Source: Pycnopodia helianthoides
Taxonomy: Eukaryota > Echinodermata > Asteroidea > Forcipulatida > Asteriidae
Length of the DNA: 64,000 nt
Reading direction: 5' to 3'
NCBI GenBank assembly: GCA_032158295.1
Contig: CM063247.1
Coordinates: 11,517,899-11,581,898, forward strand
A program made the translations under genes and the position numbers. The notes below the pieces were generated by a model. The model did not search any database. It saw only the letters and a list, made by a program, of their open reading frames with translations, and was not told the DNA's origin. Below are positions 1 through 12,900 of the stretch, piece after piece. Position 1 is the stretch's first letter, and each line of letters begins with the position of its first letter.

Positions 1-144
1 TACGGTGGCACAACTGTGCACAGAACTAACTGTGTTCTGTGTACGGTACATGCATTCCCTCATGGTATCATATTTCAGGCTGGCATAGTTTATCTATCAT
101 TCAAAACCACTTGAATGGTATTGAATGGTCAGACAGCAAGAGGG

Positions 145-370
145 TTAAAGCACATGTATAACATTAGTAATTGTCAAAGACCAGTATCTGCACTTTATAT
201 GACCCAACATATACATGAAACAGCACAAGTTTAAGCTCAATCAGTCATCCGAGTCACAAGAAAATAGTGAAAAATCCCATTATACGTTTTCACTGTTTTC
301 AAACACTGTTTTACTAATTTCTTAAAAACTATAACATTTCAAGCAAAACTGTTTTAAGGGAAGAATTCCT
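145..370 (+). mobile_element. TTAA-type MITE, truncated (same family as 28164-28930)
   Basis: Starts TTAAAGCACATGTATAAC. The internal core (GTCACAAGAAAATAGTG) matches the copy at 28164. The right terminus is not recognisable. Confidence 0.6.
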
Positions 371-907
371 CAGACCATAAAGACAGTTGCTATGTCACAT
401 ATTTCAGGGCAAAGTTTTGTATAATTACATAAGACAGGGTGAACACCCATACACAATTTTGAATGAATGTGTCGGCACAATGGTACCAGGGTTTTGCTCA
501 TCTGGAGGTTGCTATACAAAAGCTTGCCCCGATCCATGCAACATAGCAACTGTCTCTACAGTACGAGGAATTCAAATTTAAGCAGTAACTTGTGACTAAG
601 CAAGTCATTGTACGAGACGTTATATAAAATCAAACTCGCAAACTGGTTATTGCTCATCACAGGGCTAGGGGTACCAACTTTTTCCAAGTCCAAACAATTT
701 GGTGTGGAGTGATATAGGAGAAGATGATATTGGAGGATTGAGGTCACATGTACATGTAGGCAAAAATGCGTAGGTAGTAAGGATTTTACAGCTGCAAATC
801 CTGGAGCCCTTGTTCTCACTAAGATTTTCCTACTATTTTCTGAGTCGTTTATCATTATTGTTTTTTGTTTTAGAGTTTACAAGTGTCCCTTTTGCGTTCC
901 TTTTCAG
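371..907. other. No recognisable gene or repeat; intron upstream of first visible COPE exon
   Basis: Short open frames on both strands show no family signature. No epsilon-COP exon was found here by eye. Confidence 0.5.
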
Positions 908-957
908 AACTTTGACGCAGCTTTAAGATGTCTTCATCAGGCAGAGACTCTTGAGTG
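908..957 (+). CDS. COPE: COPE exon (first visible): [16 protein letters not shown]
   Basis: A 50-nt exon preceded by ttccttttcag and followed by gtaagt. It encodes 16 residues and ends with TG, the first two bases of a Cys codon completed in the next exon. This matches the epsilon-COP segment NPDAALR.LHQ. The 5' neighbour exon is not in the window. Confidence 0.9.
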
Positions 958-3900
958 GTAAGTCTGCTTGCTTGAGGGAGATGGTTGACACTGGCAATGA
1001 ACCCAAACTTCACAATGTGATTACCAAGTTTACCTAGTCAAGGAAAGCCGTGGTGAAACAATAAAATGACTCCAGACATTTATGTATGACTGACTTTTTG
1101 ATCAATTAGCACGATTAGAGAATTTACATAGCGTCGCGTCAGTGCAAAGACGTAGTATTTTACTTTTGCAAGAACGTTGTATCTCACATGAAAAAGCTCC
1201 GTGCAAAAAACAGGATGCAAGGTTTTGACAATTTCAAACTCGAGTTTAGCGCAAGTGATATTTAAAGGAGATACCCCTTTTCGCACTAACACGACGAGAG
1301 ACTGGTTGCATGCCAACATAAGAATGCTATCTCATGACTTTGTGGATGTGTATTTCACTCTTCATGCTATTTGTCATTGTTTACTTTATTAAGTAAGATT
1401 GACAAGTTTACGGGATCTTGGATGAAGCAATTATTTTGAAAAGAACCAGTGGTGAGATAGGTCTCAATGTTTCAAAAAGTATAATCGGTTCCTTTGAAAT
1501 TCTGAGACATATTTCATCCATTGAGTTCTGCGGTTCTTTCAGAACCATGGCTTCGTCCGAGTTTCAGATTTCTTGCATTGCTCGTAAGTTAGTTATTCAG
1601 ACTTACGTCATCCACCATGCAAGCTTCAAATCTGACCTGTTTACTCACAACAAATTTCTTCTACATTAAGAGTTGTGATTGCTATATAAGATTTGTATTG
1701 CATTAACTGTTTATTAGTGTCTTTTTATGCTGATTGAAAATGTTCACAGACTTTTGATTGCTATATAAGATTTGTATTGCATTAACTGTTTATTATTGTC
1801 TTTTTATGCTGATTGTAAATATTCACATACTTTTGATTGCTATGTAAGATTTATATTGCATTGACTGTTTATTATTGTCTTTTATGTGGATTGAAATATT
1901 CACAGACTTTTGATTGCTATATAAGATTTGTATTGCATTAACTGTTTATAAGTGTCTTTTTATGCTGATTGAAAATGTTCACAGACTTTTAATCGCTATA
2001 TAACATTTGTGTTGTACCTATTTTTGCTGAGTGGTTTAGTGCAATGGACTCGAGTTCTGGTGGCTAAGTCATCAGGATGTGAGCTCAAATCCGGGTCATG
2101 CACTCTTAATAATAAATAATGATTACATTTATATAGCGCTTTATACTAAATGAGCTTCTAAGCATTGTGTCCTTGAGCAAGCTACTTAACTACAATTCCT
2201 TCAAATATAATTGATCAAAGTGTTTTAAAAATTTGTCAATTGTATTTGATTTGTGTTATGATTTCCTCATTTAATGTTGTTCTTGATTATTATATATATA
2301 TATGTCCATGTTGGATTTAATAACAATTATGTATTTTAAGAATTTTTTTTATATTATGATTTTTTTTTATCGACAATGCATTTATATATTTAGTGATAAA
2401 CATCTTTCATTATGTTTAGATTTTATTCATAATCCATTTTGATCTAATTCCTAATCCATTCATTTGTCCTTTCATCATTCACTAACCATTGATGACGTGA
2501 TTCTTAACGCTGTATTCTTGTTTTGGGGTATCTTGCTCAGTCTTGCCCTGACAATCCAGATCTGTCTTAGGATGGATCGGGTGGACCTCGCCAGGAAAGA
2601 ACTCAAGAAGATGCAAGAGAAAGACGACGATGCCACGCTGACCCAGATGAGTCAAGCGTGGTTCAACCTGGCCGTGGTGAGTTCATTACGCACAAACATT
2701 GAGAAGGAGAGTTCACTGACCCAAATAGCTAAAGTTTTTGAAGAAACAGAATTGCAAAACTCAATATGGTTGGGACCAACTTGCTCCCGGAAATGTGAAT
2801 ACGCGCTAGACTTGCACAGTCTGTTTGTCAAGATTTACTTAATTTTTACAGTACTCAGTTGTCCATGTGATGAAAATTCAAGTGATTTGAATCTCAAAAT
2901 GCCTCTTGATGTTTGTTTCATCACCAGGGTGGCGAGAAGCTCCAAGATGCCTTTTACATCTTCCAGGAGCTTGCCGATAAGAACACCAGTACACCCCTTC
3001 TCCTGAATGGCCAGGCCTCAGCGTGTCTGCAGCAAGGCAAAGTGGAAGATGCTGAGAGCATTCTTCAAGAAGCCTTGGAGAGGGTAAGACCAGCATTCCT
3101 TCCTGACATTCATACCGTCACCATTTCCAGGGCAAGCCACATTATGGTTGGCATGTGTGTAAAGCGCTCGCCTCTCACAAACTGTGGCCCAGGTTTGATT
3201 CTCGGCTAGGGCCATATATGAGTAGAGTTGTGCGTTGGTTCTCTCCTATGCCAGGAGGGTTTGCCTCCCTCTGGAAAAAAAAAACTACTCTCGATCTCTG
3301 GCTGTGCTCCGTGGGTCGATGTGGCTGGCTGCCAAAGGTGGCTAGAACATGTTGTATTATTATTATCATTATTATTTCTGGTTTATTAAAACTATGCATT
3401 TGTAGCCCAGGGGCTAAATTGCTACAAAGTTTACAATTACAAATTTAAAAAAAAATTTCAATGCACATCAAATTACTTATTTAAAAAAAGCAACGGGTTT
3501 ACACTAAAAAAACATCCAAAAAACAAAAACAAGCACACACTTTAAAAAGAGTAATTTATACTTGGTTCAAAATACTGACAAAGTAAGGTATCGGACTGTT
3601 TTTGTATCTGTTTGTTTTGCACTTAATTTCAGAAAGATTGTTAGTGTTTCTTAATTGATATTGCATACTAGAACCTCTTGGCTGGGGTAACCACTGACGG
3701 AACAAATCGGAATCTTTCAGCTTGGTTGCAAAGCTGATGCAAAGATTTTTTCTACGGTCATGGAGAGACACTAAATTGCAATTAATAAGAGCATGGTCGT
3801 AATTGATATAACCCAAACCCAAAATAATCTTAAGAATTCGCTTTTGAATAATCTCCAATTTGTTGACATGAGCTCTAGTTAGCCCTGCATTCCATACTGG

Positions 3901-6900
3901 GGCTGCATACTCTGCCAATGGTCTTATGTAACCCTTATAAATTGTTAGTAAATCTGGAATGGATAAGTGGAACTTTTTCAATAGTTTGAGCATGTATATC
4001 TTACTGCTAGTCTTACGACAAATCTGATCAACATGTTTATCCCATTTGAGGTCAGAACTAATTAAGACGCCAAGAATCTTAACACAATCGACAGTGTGGA
4101 GATCAGTGGATGAAATTTGTAGAGGCGGAAACTGAGGGATATTCTTCATAAAGCAAACAGTCATTGTAGCACACTTATCTGGATTGATTTTCATATTATT
4201 TTGAATGGTCCATTCACTGAACTCATTCAAAACAGATTGCATATTGTGAGAATCTTTACTTACAGTGTTCTCCACAATAGTCAAATCGTCAACATATTTC
4301 AAACTAAGCAATCGATTGTTAGTGACATTTTCAGAATGAACTGCACTATTAATTTTAACAAGAAAACCCAACGGCCCGAACTTAGTCCCTTGTGGGAGAC
4401 CACCCTTACGGACATTAGAATTGGACAGAATATGTTTATATCTGACACACTGAGATCTGTTGGTTTAAAAAGCTACAAACCCAGGGGACAATCGATTGGC
4501 GTGCACCCAGGTGAAGCAAATCACGAATAACAATATTATGATCAACTAGATCAAAAGCCTTAGTAAAATCTGTAACAACCAAGGAACGGTGACTCTTCGT
4601 AAGCTCAGCATGAGCATTTAAATTATCAACAAGTTTAACTAGATAATGGGAAGTAGATACTCCTTTTCTGTTACCATACTGATTAGAATCCAAATTATCT
4701 TGGATATCTGAAATGATCCACTGGACAACGAAATGTTCAGCTAATTTGGCAAAATGATCAGTTAAAGAGATAGGACGAAGTTTGTTCCAAGTTGGGGGAG
4801 AACATTTTGGGCAGAGGAATAACAATGGCTTGTTTCCACTGATAAGGAACCACACCTTCCCGGTACGATGAATTAAGAATGTGTGAAAGAGGCTTACTCA
4901 ATTCATATGCAAATTCACGAATAATCGGGGCTGGAATTCCATCCGGACCTCCAGCCTTCCTACAACTGATTTTTTTTAGTTGAAAATTAACCTCCCATTC
5001 ATGAACGGTTGGACAAAGCTCAGGAGAAGGGAGATAATTCGGAAGCGATGATAAATCCAAAGGACATAAATTATTTCCAATCGAGGTGAAATGATTATTG
5101 ATGCTGTTCGCAATATCCATATCATTACTACAATTCGTTCCAGGTGGTGGGTTAATTGTAGGGTTTGGAGTAGTGCCTGAAGTCATCAGTTTTATGGTAC
5201 GATACCACCCAGCCGGATTTTTGGTTTTTAGATTTTGGACATGATTATGATAAAAATCTTTTTTAGCAGAGGCAACTTTACGAATGATCTTATTCCTAAC
5301 AGATTTCCATCTAGCATTGCCTTCAGAAAATAAAGTCTGCCTACTCTTAAATAATGATTTGATTTCTGTTGTCATCCAGATTTTATCATGAATGTGTAGT
5401 CTTATAGACTTGGTGGGAAAATATTCACTGATAGCTTCATTCAGAGTGTCATAAAAAACACTACATTTGTTTGGAGTGCCTGATGCATCATAAATATCTG
5501 ACCAATCAAATTGCGTAATCCGTTGACCAAACTCACGGACAGAAGACAGCTTCATTGGTCTAGTAGTTTTGGTACATGTCTGATTATTTAGAATAAGATT
5601 GACTTTTGGACGCCACAGAACAGTGTTATGGTCACTATGTGCAAGGGGAGCCATGACAATAGGAGGTTGATATTGTAAGGAGATATTAGTAATGATCTTG
5701 TCCAAGATCGCAGAACCTCTAGTAGGACAGTCAACTACCTGAACAAATTGGCCTATGGTGAGTTGACTTAAGTCTAGGCGATTCATATCACCAGCAATTA
5801 CAACACCAGCATCTGGAAAGCTAGTAGTAATTTTGTCAATTGTTTCTAAAAGATGACAAATTAACATATCTGCATTGGTATCGTTAGGCGGGGAATAAAC
5901 AGCACAATAATATAGACTGGTAATTGACCGTGGTAACAATGAAGGTCTCATTTTGACCCAGACTACCTCTAGTTGTTGCGGGATAAAAGTATCATATGTT
6001 ACAGCATGAAGTAAATTATTTACATATAATGCTACCCCACCACCACAGCGGTTAATCCTTTCTTTTGAAAAAAGGGAAAAACCTTCGATGTTAATCTGTT
6101 CGATAGGTGTGTCATGCCTAAACCACGTTTCCGACAAACAAGCAATTTCTATCTGATGATCATATAGAAACGACCTAAATTCATCGATCTTGTTGATTAA
6201 AGAGCGAGGATTACATAACATCAAGTTAGGCAGACACATTCTCCGTGTTCTTGGTATTGATTGAACCCTGGGAATGTTAACAAGGTTTAACAAGTTGACA
6301 GCATTCACTCTCATGTTGGTAGAATAGGGACCATGATTAACTTCTTGAATTGTTCCAGCTTGGTGAATATTTCTATTGGAGATATGAACTGGGATGGAGC
6401 AGATGAGGCGTTGTTTCCTACCACCTCTTTTTCCCCTGTATCTACGAATTAAGCCATTGATCTTGAGCGGGTGTAGTACTTCAGACCTGGGACGTCCAAC
6501 GGAGCCTCGCAGATTGAGAATGATCTCTCGAGAATACACTCATCTTCCCATAGCATAAATTGTAGGGATTTGATGTTGACTATCACTATTGGCGGGTGAT
6601 TTGAAATTCGCCTCACATAATACATGACCGTGGGGGCTAGGAGTTCCATTCATGCCTGGACCAGGATTAGATGAAATATCCATGTAAACAGTTATGTCTT
6701 TAGGTGGGTCGTGGCCAGGCACGCCAAGACTGGTGTAACCGTGTTCCGACCATCTCATCAGTGGTCAACTGGAATGCTTAAAGCCTTTAGAGCACAGGTG
6801 TATCACAACTGGGCGGATGCTCGGGACATCAAACATAGTCAATTGTAATGATGTGTATCCCCTATGGTGGTGGTGGTTCAGTGGTGTAATTAAACTCTCC

Positions 6901-9900
6901 ATATCCAGTGATTTGAAAGGATGGCAAAAGAACAGAAGCCCGAAGCATATCAGAACTCGGGGTATAAATATCTTGCTTGCTGGAACACTGGTGACGGCCA
7001 TACGTCCTTCGCAATAGATACGTCCTTCGCAATTCAGCTTCTCAGCTGCAAGTTAGGATGATTAGCCTTCCAAATTATTCCTATTATTTTCACTACTATG
7101 TAAGTGTTTAATAGATGTCTAAATGTAAATGTTAAAATGAAAAATTATTGATTAATACAAGGGCAGTATGTCTAAATAACTGCATTTTTCCTTTTTAACG
7201 AAGAGCCACCGATTCCAAAGATGCATGTAATACCTTGCAACAGAAGAGTGTACATGTGGGTCGAATTGTGTTTCGGGGGGGGGGGGGGGTTTACAAAGAG
7301 TCACATATGTCAGTGTGGGTGTGATCCAGTGACATGTACGTCTCGTATGTAAAAACATGTTATTCATCGGGCGCACAATAAAGTCATCTCACTTGTGAGG
7401 TTTCACGAACAGACACATATCTTTGACTATTTACTGTGGCACTGGCACTAGGCCAATATTTGAAAGGAAATGTGTTAGTCAACGGTTAAACTTTTACAGA
7501 GTCATATGAGAGGTCTCGAACTGCAAACTGTGGCTTCAGTTTTGCAGATTTGCAGTTTTAAGCCAAGCACATTGTAAAATGTAAATCTCAATCACGCCTT
7601 TTTGACACAATATGGCTCTTCCTGAAAACAGTATGTGGACATAAAAAACTATTAATTATCTCACCACAAGTATACCCTGACATTTATAAATTGGAACAAC
7701 CTGATTAGCCTCACTATCTTGGTTTGTAAGCAAGCCACCAAGTAGGACCCTTTTGCTTATAAATTTCCATGATACTATCATGCCATCGTAATAGAGGTCC
7801 ACTCTTCTAAGTGAGGCAGATTTAGAGCGGGTTATTATGTTAATAATGTCACACTAGCCAGTTGGATAAACCCCTTGTACACCTTGTAATTACGGCCTTG
7901 ACGTCTGATGGCGCCACACTGGAGGTTTGTGAAAGACGCCATACATGGTTTTAAAAAATTTTTTCAAAGATTCCCGGCGGGCAATTCTTGAACAATCCCC
8001 GTAATTAAATTTCGACATTTCAATTCGGAACTGGCAGTTTGTACACTCCAAGAATGCTGCATGGAGAACCCATGGGAACGATAAGCACTTTTTTGCTGTA
8101 GGTTTTTCATTTTTTCACTCCTGTATATTTTCCGGACAAGCGTGTGGAAATTGTCTTGATGAAAGCTTTACGGTATTGTTATCTCTCAACAGGACAACAA
8201 CAATCCCGAGACCCTTATTAACATGATTGTACTATCACAGCATCGTGGCAAGGCCCCAGAGGTGAGTCTACATTTACGTTGTCTTTATTTTTTTAAAAGT
8301 TTATTTTATTTCTCTTTACTCGGATGATTTGTGACGAATTAAAAACCTGGCCTGTAATCACCATCGTATGTATAGGGTGTCGTGGCCGAGTGGTTTAGAG
8401 CATCGGATTCAAGTTCTGGTGGTGCTCTGAGGTCAATGAGCGCATTGATACGTTATTGTGAAATGTGCTAAATAAGAACTAGTTATGATTAATGTATATT
8501 TGGTTTGCCGTAACACCGTGTGTAAAAATATCTACTTTGCTGTGTACATTTTGTTCTTTAGAGAACTTGCCTTGCTATTTGTTCTACTACCTCGGAGTAG
8601 AATTTCGGAATTCGGAGACTTCTCAGTTCTGAAAAGACTGAATATACATTGGCATTGATACCTCGCTATGCAATGCCTCAAAAACCATATAGTTATTATT
8701 ATATATTATTATTATTATATGTTTTTGTATGAAAGATTACAACATCCTCTGTTTTAAAAAAATTTTATTATCTTCAGGTTAGCAACCGGTACATCTCACA
8801 GTTGAAGGACTCTCACGCCAACCACCCCTTCATGAAGGATTATCTGGCAAAGGTAAGAAGAAGTTTTAATGCGGAGCTCACAGTCTTGTTTCTCGATCGT
8901 AAATATTGATGATAAAGGTATTATACAGGATTGGTAGAGCTGACACAATAGTCGCAGAGAGTGTTCATGTTTTGTGTTGTGTGATCAACCATACATAAAA
9001 TAACAAACCTTGTGTGAGTCAGGAGAAAATAATGAAAAACCATGCACAATTTTCAGCCTGTAAACACATTGCCCTTTAGTTTTGGTTGTAATAACCGAGA
9101 ACAGCTGCTGCCTTTTAATTTAGGTTTTCAAATACAGTTTTCTCAAATTTGACTTAATTTCAGCCGGAAATATTTTACAGAAAGAATGGTTCTATTACAT
9201 GTATTATGAACTTTGTAATCAGTAAGCTTTCAGACTAAATTTAAATTTTAACAATGATGATTTTTACCCCTACCAATCCTGTATATTACCTTTAATGCTC
9301 TTCTTGAGATACATTCACCCTTACCACACTAAACCCATCACGATCAATTTTTGTTGGATTCTGTTGGACTGATTGTGATTTACATCAATCACAGACTCGG
9401 GTAGAAAAATGTAGACAAGGACACAAGTTTTGGGTGAAAAAAATAGATTCATTTTTTTATTGGCCAAGAGTGAGTCCACTTGCGCAACATTTATTGCGTA
9501 AGTTGTGCACCACTAACACATAAATCTTGCACAAGTGGACTTACGCAGTTGCTTAAAGTTTCGTGAAATCGGCTGCTGAACACAGCGTGTGAATCAGGCG
9601 TACCACCATAATCAGAGTCAAAAATTGTATATTTATTTATTCATTTATTTATTTATATATTTATCTATTTATGGCGTGTGATAAAGCTCTGGTGTTTCTG
9701 ATCAGCAGAGTGTGGGTTCGAGTCCCGGTCTTGACACCTGTGTCCTTAAGCAAAACACTTAACCATTATTGCTTTGTCCTTTGGATGGGACGTAAAGCCA
9801 TGGGTCCAATGTGTTGTGTAATGCACATGAAAGAACCCAGTACACTTAAGAGAAAGGGTTTGCCCTGCATTTTCTGGTATGGTTGGCTGCCGAGTGCGCC

Positions 9901-12900
9901 ACAGCACCTTGTAAACCATGTAAATATAGCTCTGCATACCTTGTAGAAAAATAAGTGAACACTTTGAGACGCCCTTGGAATGATTTAAGCACTATGTAAG
10001 AACTGCGTATTGTTATTATTTCTAGTATTTTTTAAAAATTATTTATATTCATGTATATATATATGTACTATTTTTATAATTTTTTTTTTTTTGGGGGGGG
10101 GGTGGTGAGTTACCATTTGTGTCAGATTTTGAGTGAGGAAGGACAGAATCTTAGTAAATCACTCAAGCACTAAGCACTGAATACCTTTCAATAATTGAAT
10201 TAATTGGTTAGACAACAGTTGGTTGTACCCTAACCTATTGACAGACATACATAATAAAAATATCAATAATGGGCGTTTTTTACTGCTCCACTATTCTCCA
10301 ACTTTGATGCTCCTGGCAAATATACTTTTTTTATTCTGGTCATTGGGCCATTTATTTAAGTCTTTAGGCCTTCACAACCCCGTGGGGAGACTGTTAAGCC
10401 TGTGCTCCCAAATAAATACAGAACCAAGCTTTATCAGTCACAAGAACCATCTCTGCCCTCACAAGTACCCATTAACTCCCGGGTGAAGGGAAGCAATTAC
10501 AGTTAAATGTCTTGCTCACGGACACGAGTGTCATAAACTGGGATTCGAAGCCATGCTCCGATGACTTTGCCAAAATAACTCGTGTCCGGTGCACTTTAAA
10601 AAAATTAAAATTACAAATCAAGAGTCTTTAAAGTAATTTTCGCTGTAGGCATTTTGTAATCATGGATTCTAAAATTTGTTAATTTTAATGAAGAAAAAGG
10701 GGGTGACACTCCCCCAAAATGCTCAGTAGGCATTTTGAGCCGTAGGGTAATATTCCTTAACCTAATTTGGTTTGAACAATTTTGTGTGTCGATTCTAACA
10801 TTTTTGAAATGTTTGATAGTTTAACTTAAAAATAGACCGATTTAGAGTGTGAGTATTTGTTCTCCTAGACAGTTGAATAAACACTTAAATAAGTTAGCAT
10901 ATTGGCTGTCATACACACAAACTGCCAAACTTCACCTCGGACACTGATGAATTTGAAACGAAAAGTCATCACACCAGATGCTTTTACCAACCCTGAGGAG
11001 GAGGACTGTTTACTCCAGCATTTGTTTGCTCATTCCCTTGCCAGATGATGAAGTTCAAATAATCACAAGCACTACTGTTTGTAAAATATTGTTGTTTTGT
11101 GTCGCACTCAATCCATTAATCGTTAAAGGAACATTACAGAATTGGTAATTGTAAAATATACTTTTGATCACAGATTTACACAAAACTTACACGGTCTAAT
11201 GATGATGATAGTAGAAAACATCCCTTGAAATATTTCTGTCTGAAATGCCATATTTGATGAGAAATGAATAAACTAAATTTCCGATTGGAGTTTATCGCTC
11301 AGTGAGCGTTTTATTCATTTGTTGAACCTATATGATTTCATGCGAATTTGTAATCGGTTTTTCACTATTTTCTCGTGACCCAGATGGCCGATCGATCTCA
11401 AACTTCTACAGGTTTGTCAGTTTATGTATATGGTGGATTACATAAAGTGCTTACACTGCCAGCAACTGTTTTGTTTGCAAAAACCAATTCTGTAATGTTC
11501 CTTTAATTATTCATAACCAGGTGGGGAAATGATGCAGCTTTGGGTTCTTTAAAGAGACAGTGTACTTGAAACCATTTTCTGTTCACACACTATGCAGGGG
11601 TAGACACCGTAGACCTGCCAGTCCGGTAGTTTCATTTCCCCACGTTCTGCATCCTATATTTATGTGTTATGTACTTTAAAAAGCTTTTTAACTCTAAACA
11701 TAGAGAAAGGTTCTCTATGCTCTAAACCACCTCCAAACAGTTCAGCAAATATAAAATATAAAAAATACAAAGACATAATTTAGTGGGGGCTGTTAAATGT
11801 ATTTAATGATTTATTTGGGCATAAACAAAAAAACCTCATTTGGGTTGGGGGGGGGAGTTGAGGGGAGGCGCCCCGCCCCCCTCTGGTTAATGCCACTACC
11901 CATGGTTATGCCTTAATTACAACGAGTCATTTATCAGCCCTCATGTCGTGGTGCTTCGTAGATTAATACTTCACTGCTTGACTTTTGCATCTAGCACATT
12001 TCAGCTTCAGCCACATGTTCTAAAATACAATGTCGCCTAGTTCAAGCAAATTACCATATCCGGTGCAGAAATAGTGCACTTCACTTTCATCTTGTCGCCA
12101 CCATCTTTGTCTTGGACCCCTGTCGACCTAAACCATGACTACTGACTTGATTGTGCACACAAAAAAAGAGGGAACCTGCCTTATTTTCCTTCCAGCCTCG
12201 ATTTGATGATGTTGGTTTGAACGGGAGGGAATACGGTAGGATGGCATTACCATGATGAAGGTCTGTTATATATTAACCCCGTTTAGAACTATGCGTACCT
12301 GACTTGTATGTCGTACCATTTTAATAATGCAGAGTTAGTATTTGGCTAAAGGGGGGGGGGGGAGAGGGAGGGGGCGCTAATGAACTCCCGGGAGTCAACC
12401 TACATTGATATCAGACCCGGATATATATTTGGGAATTAACTACTAAACTCAGATACTCTAACCACTCCTACTGATTTCGGGGGGGGGGGGGGGTCTAAGA
12501 TGCTTCAAGCCATCCTCAGTATTAAAGTGAAAAAAAAAAAAAATGAAAGGGAAGAAGACTGAATGAGTGGGAAGTAACGTAAGAAAGAGAACTGGATTCA
12601 GGGCCGGAAGAAATCGCTCTACAATCCAGACTTAAGAAACGTAACGTGAGCATTAATTGAACTTAAGGAGTCAGTGGTTGTGTGGGCAGGGAAGCTCACT
12701 CTTATACCGTTTCCACGATGAGAAACCTGTCTCTTCTTCAAGTAACCTCAAGTAACCATCTTGGGGTTTTATCAAACTAAAGAGGCCGAGTCACTACTCT
12801 TTTAGTCCCATTCATTAATGCCCTTTTTGTTAAAAAACTTGATATTGTTGGAAAATTTTTTCAACTTTTCTGTAAATATTCAATTCCTGTCACGTCTTCT

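Noticed and set aside
2464..3006. 180-residue open frame on the + strand
   Set aside because: It runs through an intron. Only the 2541-2676 portion matches epsilon-COP, and splice sites bound it.
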